In this document: piece by piece, positions 24,029 through 35,985 of the stretch
How the letters are laid out: each line of letters begins with the position of its first letter
Numbering within the stretch: the first letter of the stretch is position 1
Source: Dendrocalamus latiflorus
Lineage: Eukaryota; Streptophyta; Magnoliopsida; Poales; Poaceae
Direction of reading: 5' to 3'
Length of the DNA: 64,000 nucleotides
NCBI GenBank assembly: GCA_017311315.1
Contig: CM029658.1
Location: 33,581,327-33,645,326, forward strand
Notes under the pieces: generated by a model
Database searches by the model: none
Told to the model about the DNA's origin: nothing
The model's input: the letters and a program-made list of their open reading frames with translations, nothing else
Translations under genes and position numbers: made by a program

Positions 24029-24301
24029 CCCGTTCATTTTAGCTTCAGTTTCTGGCTTATTTTTTATTAGTCATAAATTTCGTCTTTTTCTAAACTTTTG
24101 ACTTTTTTTGAGCTTTTTTCCCGGTTCTTTTTTTCTGTATTTATTTACGTTGTCTGTGATGAGCTAGTATATTTTTTCTATTTTTAAATTTTTTAAATTT
24201 AATTATGTCAAATAAGCCACCTTCAGTTATAGTGAATTTTCAGCCGCTACAGTGCACTTTTAGCCATAAGCCATAGCTTTTCAGCCCAACTGAGCGGGGC
24301 C
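24029..24301. mobile_element. MITE, about 273 bp, second copy in the intact kinase intron
   Basis: It begins CCCGTTCATTTTAGCTTC and ends CCCAACTGAGCGGGGCC, which are inverted relatives. A homologous copy lies at 56802-57057. The intact paralog reads straight across (GACCATATATACACAACTG). Target-site duplication is unclear (TACAC/TAGAC). Confidence 0.65.
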
Positions 24302-24400
24302 TAGACAACTGTTTCAGTTTCAATAGTTTTAGCTCGTTATTCATTTCTTCTTGTGGCCCTGTAGAAAATTAGGTTTGAGCCAAATACATCTTTTTATTGG

Positions 24401-24954
24401 GAGAAAATTGAGAATATGCCCTCCAACTAGATGGAAATCTAGGATATACCCTCCTCTAGATCCTAATTGATAATATACCCTCCTTTAGAGTGTTTTGTTG
24501 AGAAAATACCATTTTTATACCTTTTCATTAGTTTCTATTGTATTTCTCTGTATTCCTTCACTTAAAATGACCTATTTACCCCCGAGTACTTCTTGTGCAT
24601 CATTAGAGTATTTCTCTGTCTACTGTATCCGCATATAACACACTTTCCTGCTTTGTATAACTTTTAAGTCTACTATATCCGGCTTGTGCATCCACTTTTA
24701 AGTGAAGCAATTAACAGTAGGAAAATGAGAGAAAGACAGAGAAATACTCTAATGATGCACAAGAAGTACTCAGGGGTAAATAGGTCATTTTAAGTGAAGA
24801 AATACAGAGAAATACAATAGAAACTAATGAAAAGGTATAAAAAGGGTATTTTCTCAACAAAACACTCTAAAGGAGGTTATATTATCAATTAGAATCTAAA
24901 GGAGGGTATATCCTAGATTTCCATCTAGTTGGAGGGCATATGCTCAATTTTCTC
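24401..24954. mobile_element. Mutator-like MITE with very long inverted arms (554 bp)
   Basis: The ends GAGAAAATTGAGAATATGCC and its inverse at 24954 are followed by arms of about 220 bp that pair almost throughout. It is flanked by a perfect 9-bp duplication TTTTATTGG (24392-24400 and 24955-24963). Terminal GAGAAAATT and a 9-bp duplication are typical of Mutator-like elements. The intact paralog lacks it. Confidence 0.88.
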
Positions 24955-24963
24955 TTTTATTGG

Positions 24964-25696
24964 AGTGTTAACTGACAGGATCCTGTTTACTATTGTTCAG
25001 CCAATTCAGTGCTACTGCTCTCAATAAACAAACTATACATTTTATAATATCTGAATTAAACGACTGAAATTAAGGATCTATATTCAAATTTTGTCCTTCA
25101 TCAAATAGTGCTTCCTCCAAATACTCACGTATATTTCGTAGGATCGTCGATGACAATCAGAAAGAGGTGAATGATTGTAATATGCAGCGGAATCTTTTTC
25201 ATACACTATGCCGTCTCCTGATTTTTTTTAATCTGGCAATCACATAAAAAATACAAAAGAAACGAAAGACAGCCCAAAAAAATATTTTTTGGTTACTGTA
25301 GTAACTGTAGCACGGTTGCAACTACTGTAGCGAAATAATAAAAGCGAGATGTTGCTTTCGTTCTGAACCAGGCCTGTGCTAGTTATTGATTCATGTGCTG
25401 CCCACCCATGAATAGATAAAAATGTGTTGACGCCGCGAGCTCTTCACGTGAGGCCATGCACAGTTCAACTCGTCACGTTTTTGCTCTGACGCAATGAGCT
25501 GGCCGAGAGAAGACGATGATGACGCGCGAGGACTGTGGGAAAACCAGCCGACAGGCGAGATGACCGCCCGTTCGTGAACGGCGAAGCGCGTCACGACGCA
25601 CACGCGAGCAACAAAAACCACGCGAAGAAAAAGAGATGCGCTGCCGTCGCCGTGAGGAAATCTCGTGTGGTGCACGAGACCGTGATGCCACGCTGA
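24964..25696. other. Kinase-pseudogene intron remnant then unassigned DNA
   Basis: Up to about 25100 the sequence still aligns with the intron of the intact paralog (ACTATTGTTCAGC, TGCTACTGCTCTCAATA). From there to the Harbinger-like element I recognise nothing. Confidence 0.5.
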
Positions 25697-25879
25697 GAGC
25701 ATCTCCATCCGGTTCTTTATCCTGCTCTTCATTGTATATTTAGCTAGTATAACCTAAAAAATGAACTCCAACTCATCTTTTATCCCCCTCTTTAAATTTA
25801 CCCGCTGGCTTTTTCGTTCCAGAGACTGGCTATCGAAGGCGAGCGGACGCTCGCTCGCCATCGCGATTTCGCCCTCGAT

Positions 25880-26290
25880 TCTCCTTCCCGCGCGGCTTCC
25901 CTCCCCCTCCCGCGCCCTCGATTCTCCTTCCCGCGCGGCGCTCTCGTCCCCTCCCGCGCCTTCCCTTCGCCTCGCGCGCGGCGCTCTCGTCCCCTCCCGC
26001 GCCTTCCCTTCGCCTCGCGCGCGGCGTCCTCCCACCTCCCGCGACTTCCCTCCCCCTCCCACTGGTCCGCCGCCCCGCCACCGCCCCTCGCCGGCGAGCG
26101 CCGCCCCTCCCCCGCCGCCCCCTCCCACTGGTCCGCCGCGCCACCACCGCCCCTCGCCCCTCGCCGGCCCTCCCACTGGTTCGACGCGCCGCCACCGCCC
26201 CTCGCCGGCCCTCCCCCGCTGCCCCTCCCACTAGTCCGCCGCGCCGCCCCTCCCCCGCCGGCCTCCCCAGCCTCTTCCCACCTCTCCCCA
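25880..26290. repeat. GC-rich tandem repeats in the element's 5' part
   Basis: Repeated blocks include GCGCTCTCGTCCCCTCCCGC (two copies about 42 bp apart, 25938 and 25980), CTCGATTCTCCTTCCCGCGC (two copies) and several CCACCGCCCCTCGCCGG units. Long open frames on both strands here are Pro/Arg/Ala/Gly-rich artefacts. The block may be the promoter or 5' leader of the downstream ORF1. Confidence 0.6.
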
Positions 26291-26315
26291 CTGGTAATTT
26301 CTCTCTTCTGAGCAT

Positions 26316-27730
26316 AGCGCTAAATATTTAGAGTTTTTTTTATTTCCTTGGTGGATAGATGTATGCATTGGACTTCAGAGCCATGGCACTGTTTGGTTTT
26401 GCTCTTTTATTTGGTTGTGGAATCACATTTAGCTGCTGCGTTTGATCATTCTTTGCTCTGAAGTATGGACTACGAGTGTTTGATCATTATTTGCTCTGAA
26501 GTATTTGAACCACAATCATCTTCTGAACCACAATGGAGCTACCAGTTTACTAGTTTAATCTTCGGAATTGTGTTTTGTGGAGGACACATTAACCGCAGTA
26601 GCAAATGCCATTTCATGATACTGGTTGGCCGTATGTTTCTGTGGTACAATGTTTGTTCAAGTTCCTTGTGCTCAAGTTTGTTCATACATTTTCGTTGAGT
26701 TCATGATATGATATCTTGGTTATGGAATTCTTGTCCGGGCATTGAAAAAAAACTGAATTTATAAGATTTGTGACCAGTACATACGTATATCAAGTTGAGT
26801 ATCTACATTGTGACCAACATACCCATTTATACTTACTACCTGTAACTCCTTCATAGTTAGTAAAATCTCTACCTCCATGTCTCAGGATCCACGTGAACTT
26901 CGGAAGCAATTTCTGGCAAATCTATTGTCATTCAAGAAAAACGAAGCTATAATTCCATATTATGTCAATAGTTTCCTAAAAGCATCCTATCGGAAATAAT
27001 CTCATGAAGACAGTAGTGTTTCTTTCAATACAGGATCAATAAACACAAACTGCAGTTGGATTTCTTATGGATTTTTACATTCACATTGATCTATTGTAAA
27101 CTTTTTTAAAAATTTTCACACTTGCATTCAACTTCATGGAGATTCTGCATTCTGCAATGCTTATTTGCCTTGCTGGAGGTTACAGATAGCCATATCGAAC
27201 TCCAGTGATTTTTTTAATTTGCACAGCAGCAAGATACTAGCTGTATAATGAACATACTCAGTGCATTATTCCTGGCAATCTATCCGTACAAAGGCTTATT
27301 GCTGGAGGTTTCAAATTGAGTATACATATCTAGCAGTAACTACTAACGAAAACCAAATGGAGCAATTTTCTCGGCTCCTGTAAAAATTGTCAAACTGTCA
27401 ATGTGTGCATGTTCTAAACTTCTGATGGTTTTTTGCTCAATCTATATTACACAAGAATTGCAAAGGATCTGTATGGGAAAATACCTATCTGTGTTTCCGC
27501 CATTAATTTCTCCATAGCTAAGCTCTTGTTACCATACCATGATTTTTCTGCTTAGATTTCAGATGCTACTATTCCATTCAATTCTTACAGGAGGATCAGA
27601 ACAAGTTATGAACAATAACAGTGCACTTGCTGTTGGCTCGTTTAGCATGCCATGCCTGCTGACCAAAGCTGATCAAGTTTGTTCATACATTTTAATAGCT
27701 ACAATGTTTGATTGATTACAGGTTTTTGCC
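26316..27730 (+). other. Probable 5' leader and introns of Harbinger ORF1
   Basis: No coding family is visible over 1.4 kb. An acceptor-like TTGATTGATTACAG lies ten bases before the ORF1 ATG, which suggests the start codon is in a second exon. No transposase motif was found. Confidence 0.45.
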
Positions 27731-28817
27731 ATGGAAGGTTATATGCACATCCTGAGGGCAGATAATCTTGATGGCAGCGAAGAAATTTGGGGTGATCCAT
27801 TTATATGCCCCCCTGAGGAACAAACTTGTGCAGTTGCACAAGGTTCTCAGCCTACCAGAGGCAATGATGAATATTCTCAACATACCAAAAGCAGCAAGAA
27901 GTGGACTAAGAATTTTACTGCCGAGGAAGATGAGAAGCTGATCAGTGCATGGCTAAATGTGGGTCTTGATCCGATTGAAAGCAATAACCAATCGATGTCA
28001 AGGTATTGGCAGAGAATGCATGCTGCCTTCCATGAGCACAAGGATTTTGAATCGGACCGTTCAGAGACATCTCTTATGAACCGCTGGTCAATTATCAATG
28101 CGAATGTTAGCCGTTTCTGTGGGGTTTATGCTCAGGTAGTGCGGAGGAAGCAAAGTGGATTAACGGAGCAAGATAAGGTATTGTTTTGTCCTCCCATCAA
28201 TTTGGTTGCTTTCTGGTTCTCCAATAATCCTTTATGTTGGTTGATATTTTCAGATAGATCATGCAAAGGCACTATACAAGAACGGTCACCCAAAGAAGCA
28301 ATCTTTCGTGATGGACCATTGCTGGAAGAAACTATGTCATGAGCAGAAGTGGATTCAGAGGACAGACAAGTCCCAGAATGAAACAACAAGAGAACAGGCA
28401 CCAAGTGGTGATAGTCCCTTGAACTGTAGTCCTGGAAGCAATGAACATGCACCTAATGAAGCTATGACAAGGCCTCCCGGTAAGAAGCAAGAGAAGGAGC
28501 GACAACGTCGAGGGAAAAGACCTTATGGTGATGGAGAGAGCCACTTGAAGGAGGTGATGAGCGATTTCTGGATCAAAAAGAAGGAGACAGAAGATTTGAG
28601 GGAGTTGAGGAAGAAGGAGCGCAATGACGAGAGGCTACAGCTTGAACGCGAAAGGCTCGAACTGCAGCGGAAGGACGTGGAGATGAAGCAAAGGATTGAA
28701 GACGAAAGAATAATAAACATTGATATTAGTACAATGAGTCCAGATCAGCAGCAGTTTTACAAGATGTTAAAGGATGAGATATTTACTCGTCGGTTTGGCA
28801 ATACTACAGCAAGCTAG
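27731..28817 (+). CDS. Harbinger-type ORF1: Myb/SANT-like protein with NAM-associated C-terminus
   Basis: Two exons, 27731-28177 and 28254-28817, are joined by a 76-bp intron with GTATTG and TTTTCAG borders, giving 336 aa in one frame. The ATG has a good context (GCCATGG). Residues about 57-150 form a Myb/SANT-like trihelix (KKWTKNFTAEEDEKLISAWL, RYWQRMHAAFHEH, LMNRWSIINANVSRFCGVY). The middle is Ser/Pro-rich with a basic patch (RRGKRPYG). The C-terminal 90 residues are a charged helix (RELRKKERNDERLQLER) ending in SPDQQQFYKMLKDEIFTRRF, as in plant proteins with a NAM-associated domain. Harbinger ORF1 proteins bind DNA and help import the transposase into the nucleus. Some relatives have become host genes, and the intact frame allows either reading. 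Confidence 0.8.
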
Positions 28818-29889
28818 TTGTGTCCATGAATACTTTACAAGCTAGATGTAGCGCTTTTGAGATTTGTGAACTGAACAATGTTTGCTGGATGTATGGTTAT
28901 ATATGTTCAGAGAACCAATTTGTGAATGGTGTACTGTATTGTTGCTTGGATTGTTGACTTATCTTGGATTGTTAAGCCTGCAACTTTCAGTACTGCCATC
29001 TCTTATCAGATCATTGAAGGCCAAGGTGCGCTCATCTAATGCAGTTGCTGTCATAACATTTCCATATACAGTTCTATCAGATTCCTTCTGTAAGAGATGG
29101 CAGCATCTGGCAGACACACTGCTGTCGATCAAAGCAATTCCAGGCAAGCCTGACTCTTAAAATTTTGTTTCTCGATTCCTCGATCACCAACTATGTCCAG
29201 CCTTAGTATCCATTTCCTTGGTCACCAGATGAGGACAAGGTCAACTGCTGTTGAGGTTTAGTTCTTTACACTGGAGGTAGCTTGGTGGTTCGCATTAGCC
29301 AGTCCTCCTACCTCATGTGTCGTTCAGTTTTGGTGTATACCAACTTTCAGTACTCTTGTATTTGAAAGGGTTTAGACTGTATATTATATGCTGATGACAA
29401 CAGATAATTTCTCATGTTGATTGAATTGTCTTGAGCAAGTTGATAAATGGCAGCTATCAACCCTTCCTTGCGTTGCTTAGTCGACCATGCTGATGCAATT
29501 GCAAAATTTGTAATCTGTAAAAGACCAGATCCAGAAGAAAAAATTCTGAAACAGACTGCAATGTAATGACAAAAGAAGAAAGTTTCTCAGGTTTTGAGCT
29601 ACAAACCTGCAACCTACAGAATAACTAGTAATAACCTGCAACCTACAGAATAACTAGTAATAAGGCATGTCTGTAGATTGTAGTGAACCAGTAATAAGTA
29701 ATGAGCACAGAAACATGAGGTAGTAGTAAATAGGCCCAAAATAATTCAGCCCACAAATTTAAACCATTTAAAGAGGGAGAATAGCTAGGCCATTGGAATG
29801 AATACTCAAATAGAGAGCTGCAAATAATAGCTAGCCTCTTCATCCTAGAAAATAAAGAGGGAGAAATGACTAGTGGGATAGAGATGCTC
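28818..29889 (+). other. 3' part of the Harbinger-like element
   Basis: It is non-coding as far as I can see. A 34-bp phrase (CCTGCAACCTACAGAATAAC...) occurs twice in tandem at about 29606-29665. The right terminal repeat ends at 29889. Confidence 0.5.
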
Positions 29890-29892
29890 TGA

Positions 29893-30560
29893 CAGGATGT
29901 GGGGAGACGCCGACGATGAAAAGCGCAGCTAATTTTTTTCCGGATTAAATTTAAACTTTATTTCTTAGTTATGTTTATGGCTATAAAGTATCTTTATGGT
30001 ACCCCTCAAAACTTTAGCACAAAAATAACATCTAGAAAGCCCCGAGGTTAGCCTTCAATCATATCTCTATTTATAGTCTAGAACCCAAAACCTGGGTTTA
30101 TCTAAGCCCACACGTTCTAATCTAATTCTAGCAAATAAGGATTCCAAAATCCTTTCTAACACGGGTTTTCCAAAATTCTAACTTTTTCAACTCGTCATAT
30201 GTCGAATTCTCCAATATCGCACCTCTCATAGCTTCTCTACGCATCATCTACTTTTGATCTCCATGTACCCAAACATGAGCACGACCATCTCGTGACATTC
30301 TTGACCACCTGAACCTCGGATCTCCCCATCCTACTCCTAGACCACCTCATCATCAACCACGATCGTCTCCATGCTCAACCTACACATACAAGACCAAAGA
30401 ACGTTTCCCGGCACAAGTTCTCTCCAATTTGACCAATATTAGTCCACACACATGTAACACATCATAAGTGATATCATAATCAATATTGTCAATTATTTAT
30501 CATTTACATTATCAATTATTCATCATTAAAAATTCTAGACCTAACCATATGGTATAACAT
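29893..30560. other. Unassigned DNA between Harbinger element and pseudogene exon 3
   Basis: An AT-rich stretch with no ORF and no recognised repeat. It occupies the place of intron 2 of the kinase pseudogene, far longer than that intron in the intact gene (495 bp), so it probably contains a further decayed insertion. Confidence 0.4.
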
Positions 30561-31008
30561 ATTTCCATTACCAGGTACCCGGATGATCCCTATGATCGTC
30601 TCTAGTGGCCGTCGCAAGATACCTCTGGATGAACATTTCCACAACGAGCACTGTTAGCTGCTACACAAATGACGTCTTTGAGGTGCCAATTGCATCATCA
30701 AGACGGTCGTCACTATGTCGTCCACCTCTGAAGCTCTGAAATTCTCATGGGCGGCTCCAACCGGCTGGGCTGTGGCACCAGGATACTTGCTTGTTGTACA
30801 CTTTACTGACTTCCAATAAAAGTAGATGTGTGAGTTCATCCTCTTGGGTGTTTGTGGCCTCACGGAGGACAGCCGTCTGCAAAGCACGTGATAGGGCCAC
30901 CGTCTAAAATACAAACACCGGATAAGACACCACGACCAAATAAGGATGTGTAAGTGTTGTGAGAGAATATACCTGTGCCGAAGAGCAAGTCCGTCTCGTA
31001 TGACTGGA

Positions 31009-34000
31009 TGTTGGACCCAGATTTTACAATTCGGAATCCTCTGTGATTCCACCGCACTATTTTCTGGATCAGTAGATAGTGCTTACAGATACAGTTCTGA
31101 TCATCAAAGTACATATCATGCAGAAACGTAAATATAATAGTAGACTTACTCATGGGCCAATCAGGCCGAAATCAATAAAATGTAGGAGCGGAAATTAAAG
31201 GAAGCACACAGGTGGGACCCTCAGGACGTGTCCACAGGCAGCCAACTGGGGATACGCGACCTAGTTCTCGATATCTTCATCTTCTTCACCATCATGTCCA
31301 GGTGTATTGCTGAAGCGTAGCGATCTGACTCCTGATTCTGGATTAATTGAGTGAACGAGAGTGAGCACAAACCACCGTGCTCCGCAAGCCAATACACAGG
31401 ATGCAATTAGATAATATGCATGGCTTATCAAGAAAAGGCTCGGGTTATTTTGTTTGGCATAAATTGTTTTTTAAATATGATACATAGAAATTTCCTAAGA
31501 CCTAGCATTTTGAACTAAAACATAATGTGTGAAATAATGCAATAATAATAGCGATCTAGATTCCATCCACCGTTACATGGTTTATGTACCATATGCTAAC
31601 CTTTCAGCGTTATAATCGTTTACATTATCACTGGGACGACACCTAGGGCAACACAAATCAGGGCTTTCCACTGCCCTCCACTTTTTCAATTCCATCCACA
31701 AAGTTTTTGAAATAGAACTATATCTAGTTAAGTTCCCATGTTCACCCTTGACCGTGGGCACGGCTATTCGAATAGTTTTGACTCTGCAGAGTTGGTACAC
31801 TTTACCCACAAGAGACAATCCGCTCATTGCTCCGCACGATTCCTTAGTCATGTGGTTGAGCAGATTATCACAATAACTTTTCAAAATATCTAGCCTCTTT
31901 TGTCATCTCACCCTATGGGCTGCTCCCACTTGCGGTGGGTCCCATATGTTGCACGAGATGTTCGCCATGGATACTAGCGCATTGGACTCCACTCTCCATA
32001 GCGCTAGCATGACTGGAAAACTTCACCCTCCACTCGGTGTCCCTTTAGGTCTCCCCTTGCCCTTGCATATCCACTCCTTTCCCCTATCGGTGAGATGAGT
32101 CTTGAGGTTCGATAGATTTACTTAGCCAAGTTGCAATTTACAGTCTTGTGATTGTACTGTTTTACATAGGAGGTCATGATAAGATTTAGTCCTTAGTGGT
32201 ATCTGGGTGGTTCTACCACAATCCACACACCGTGCTTCCACTGCACCACACACCAGCCCACATACCATCCGCCTAGATATTTAAGCAAGTTGGGGTTTTT
32301 GGGAGTATAAAATAATCATGTAAAAATATACTAGTCATTTCCATCATGACTTTCCAAATCAGTTTTTCATGATTAAATGTGATGCTTGGGGCATTGTGGT
32401 GCCCCCGAGTATCTAAGCAATGCTAAACATGGCGTATAATTATAGATTTATTTTTGAATGGTTACCATTATAATTTTGCTAGGGTGACAAGGCTCAGATA
32501 TTCAAATGTTCCAAATGAGTGTAATACTAACAAGTTAAGTAATTGGGCATGTAACTAGATTTCAGAAAACAGACATAATTGGCATATGAAATAACAGCAT
32601 GCAATTTGACAATTTAAAATAGAAATAATTTGCAGAAAATGTAGGTTCAACATGATCAAAGTATTGACTCGCCTGGCGCGGTTTACCGCGGTCTTGAGCT
32701 CACTCAAAGCTTTCTCATTCATTGGTCTTAAGCTTCTGGTCTTTATCTTCACCTCGATCTTGGTCTTGCTTGTTCCATTAAATCTTCAGGACTCCAGTTT
32801 CTAATTACGCGCTAAACAACTGAATCCAAATAAAGACAAATAACTGAAAAGATCCAAATAAATCCAAATAAATTTAATTTAGCTTTATTATGAGTTAATG
32901 GGGGATTTGGGTGATTCGAGGCAAGGTTGATGGGGTGCGGAGTATTGACAGAGTCAAACGGAGTTGGGGTGAAGCGATGAATGGCTAGGGAAAATCCGTC
33001 GAGATGGGTGCCAGGGAAAGTTTATAGTGAAGGAATATTCACGGAGATATTCATCTTTAGGTTCAAGGATGGTTAGGTATAGCCGATAGTAGAATACCAT
33101 GGATTGATCTTTTATTTAATAACTTCTTTTGGGTATTTTTATATCTATTAAGGAAGTTCCATGAATTAGACTAGACCTATGGACAGGTGTATATTTTAAC
33201 TGAGCATTATTTTGTCGAGCGTTAATATTTAGGGCATATGTTACATACACGATTTATACAATTTTTAGCTTACCAAATTAATCTTAGAGTCCGGGTTGGT
33301 AGCATTTTATGGTACGATATTTTTCCCCTTTTAGTTGTTATTAGGCATGGTTTAAATTTATTTACATGGGACCAAGCTTGTTATACAAGTTTATGTTTTA
33401 TTATCATTATTAATTAAATATACCATTTGGGATCTAGTTATCGGTGGTATGTTAACAATAGGGGTTATTATTATTATTCTTTTAATGGGGCCTCCCGCTA
33501 TCACATGAGTTTCTTACAAGAACGTGGTTGACTATATATCTATCCTCTATTCTTATCTTGCTTTTCTTTAATGAATGAATAATTATTTATTCTTATAAAA
33601 TTCAAATGAGCTCCAAAATTCATGATTTCAGTTCCACGAGATAGACATTGAATTTAGATGAATTTAGAAATTTGTTTCACTCAATTTAGAGTTAAAATGA
33701 ATAAATTATGCCCTTATGAAGTTCTCAGTTTAAATAATTCCGAAAATAAACAAAATCTGACAAGTGGGGCCCACAGTAGGTTGTCGGCTACTGGCGACAA
33801 TGTGGTCGTAGCTCCGAGTGGTCGTAAAAAACTTCATAGTCATAAGTTTGACTGTGTGGTCATAAACTCGACTACGTGGTCGTAAATGACTACGTGGTCG
33901 TGAATGACTACGTGGTCGTAATTTTGACTGCATGGTCATAAGCGGCTACGTAGTCATAGATTCTATTGCGTGGTCGTAAACGACTACGTTGTCATAAGTC

Positions 34001-35985
34001 AGACTACTTGGTCGTAAGTTCGACTACGTGGTCGTAAACGACTATGAATGGTCGTAATCTACTATGTGTGGTCGTAAATGACTATGGTTGGTCATGAACG
34101 ACTATGGGCAATTGTAAACGACTATGTGTGGTTGAAACGACTATGAGTAGTCGTAGACAACTATGAGTGGTCGTAAACGACTATGTGTGGTCATAACGAC
34201 TACCAGGTACTCATAGTCGTGGGACTGAGCTTCAACAGGTTGCATAGTCTTCCTCCGGCCGACACTCGTCAAGCTTGCCGCCGGTGGAGGAAGCGGCGGC
34301 CAGAGTTGAGCATCCCCCAAAATGGGTTGCTCACGCTCATGCCTACCCGAAGACGAAGTCTAGCCGGCCAATGCAGCCGGGGCATTGGGCGGCGGCGAGG
34401 CTCAACGGCTGGAGGCAGGGGTGGAACGGGGCGCCGGCGCTGGAGTGATGGAATGGGAAAGTTGAGGTGCGTACGAGTATGTAGAAGATATAGGGATGCT
34501 CACCAAGTGACTAGCTGAGCCGGAGTAGGTCTGAGCTAGGCCGGCGGCGGAGACCATGGGCGGCACGGGGAGGCTCACGCGAAGGGAGGAGCTCAGGCTA
34601 AGGGAGGTCTGGACGACAGTTGGGGAAGCTCGAGGGTGCCAAGAAGGTGCTCCCAAGGTGAGGAATCGGGCGGTGATGCTTCGAGGAAGAAATGGCGATG
34701 GTGTAGGCACATTCGGCCGACGATGAGGAAGAGAGGCATTCTGGCGAGCTTGGTGCGATGTTTTTTAACTAGGACAGAGGGGATGAACTAGATGCTTGGG
34801 AACGCAAGATGATGTGCTTGAATTGGAGGGGGACACACCGGAGTGCTAGGATGGCAAGAAGGCGGCGGCGGCTCACGACGTGGGGGCTCTCGGCCTGAGG
34901 AAGGGAGGAAGAAAGGGTGCACAGGTGCAAAGGGAGGCCGAGGCTGCTATTTATAGGCATGGGGCACCGTAAGGGCACTGTGGCCGGCGACCCGGGAACA
35001 GGACACAGTGGGGGGCAGCGGCGTGAGCGCTGAGGATATGGGAACAGGCGTGGACTGGGCAGCGATGTGGGCGTGAGCACTGAGACATCGGGGACGCGAC
35101 AGAAGCAACACAGGCAACGTGTGCAACAAGACGGGGCAGTTCGCGAGGCGACGGCTATAGGGCGACCGATGCCGTGCTGACGCAGGCGCAGGCGCATTGA
35201 CGCCCAGAATAGGGGAAATGATGGAGGCGACGCGGTGACGTGAAGGAGGCGGCGTGGGCAGTTGGTGGGGATGGAGGCAGGTGTGGCTGACGTGGAGGGG
35301 ACGGAGGAATAGGGAAGGCGGGGCCAGGCAGCTAGGCAGAGCGAGGCAAGCGCTGAGCAGAGAGAAGATGGGGGAAAAGAAAAGGAGAATGAGAGGAGGA
35401 AAAAGAGATAGCGCGGCGCCAGCAAAGAGAAAAGGAGAGAGCGAGAAAAGGGATGGGGAGAGTGGGCCCACTGCCAGTGAAAGGAACCGGGAGGGAAAAA
35501 TAGAGAAGGGGAGAGAGAGGAAAAAGGGAAAGGGAAGAAAAAGAGAAAATAAAGGGCTCAAGCCAAGATTTTGGAATTTGGATTTTTAATTTAAAATTTT
35601 AATTTGCATTTGGATTTACTGATTCTTGGAGTTTTGCATGATATTCAAAACTTAAATTTTCATTTAAGTTTTGTATTCAATTTTTTGTTTAATCATTTAG
35701 GGATGGAGTCTAATATTCTTTTCGGTTTTATTTTATTGACTTGGATTTGAATTAAAGATTTTGGTAGTTTTGAATGCATGATCTGTAATGTCATTTTCTA
35801 TTATTATTATTATTATTTACATGATCATTATTTGCACTTGGGAATATTCTTGGGTTATTATTTGCATGCCACAAAACTCAAAAAGATTTCAAATAAATAT
35901 TCAGAAGAAATTTGAATGCCAGCAAAATGCAAGAAAAGTTTCAAAAACTCCATATTTTTCAATACTTGAAATTTAGAATGTTACA
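31009..35985 (-). repeat. Isolated gypsy LTR (4977 bp) related to the LTR at 5385-8990
   Basis: Minus-strand borders are TGTAACATTC (at 35985) and GGGTCCAACA (at 31009). Internal phrases shared with the first LTR include CTGGATCAGTAGATA, CCGTGCTCCGCAAGCCAATA and GGCACGGCTATTCGAATAG. It contains a GC-rich gene-like block (34240-35560) and a minisatellite (33795-34225). No PBS follows its end and no coding region flanks it. The left neighbour is kinase pseudogene exon 3 and the right neighbour is the antisense gene of an old Tat element. The flanking pentamers (CTGGA, CTCTA) do not match, so this is not a simple solo LTR. Confidence 0.8.
33795..34225. repeat. Minisatellite inside the LTR (about 20-bp unit)
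   Basis: Roughly twenty variants of CGACTAYGTGTGGTCGTAAA follow one another, with units of about 17-22 bp and a drift from ACGTGG to ATGTGTGG along the array. The other LTR copy in the window lacks this array. Confidence 0.8.

Larger units (their letters stand above)
25697..29889 (+). mobile_element. PIF/Harbinger-like element of 4.2 kb carrying only ORF1
   Basis: The terminal inverted repeats are GAGCATCTCCATCC (left) and GAGCATCTCTATCC (right, inverted), 13 of 14 identical, flanked by TGA on both sides. The GAGCATCTCC terminus and 3-bp duplication suit PIF/Harbinger, although its usual target is TTA/TAA. It carries a Myb/SANT ORF1 (27731-28817) but I find no DDE transposase. It would therefore depend on a transposase encoded elsewhere, or be an internally deleted copy. 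Confidence 0.65.
22179..31008 (+). pseudogene. Dead paralog of the malectin-like LRR receptor kinase
   Basis: Segments match the intact gene at 51331-60330. Exon-2 sequence lies at 22179-22271 and 23340-23661 (shared phrase GACAACAAAAGCCAGAATCT), ending at the same splice donor (ACTTAG then GTGACC). The intron follows with several inserted elements. Exon 3 begins at 30575 after the same acceptor (TTACCAG then GTACCCGG) and fades by about 30850. Lesions include Trp-to-stop changes (TTC TAG in exon 2 near 23432; CTC TAG in exon 3 near 30602), further stops and indels. Exon 1 and everything after exon 3 (LRRs, membrane segment, kinase) are absent; the 5-kb LTR begins at 31009. No product is expected. 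Confidence 0.88.

Noticed and set aside
25754..26315. ORFs of 140-160 codons on both strands
   Set aside because: Products of GC-rich tandem repeats in the Harbinger-like element.
34183..35561. Several 100-220 codon ORFs on both strands
   Set aside because: They lie within the gene-like GC block of the 5-kb LTR, overlap each other and show no family motif.
31009..35985. Ordinary solo LTR
   Set aside because: Flanking pentamers differ and the two sides come from different source sequences.
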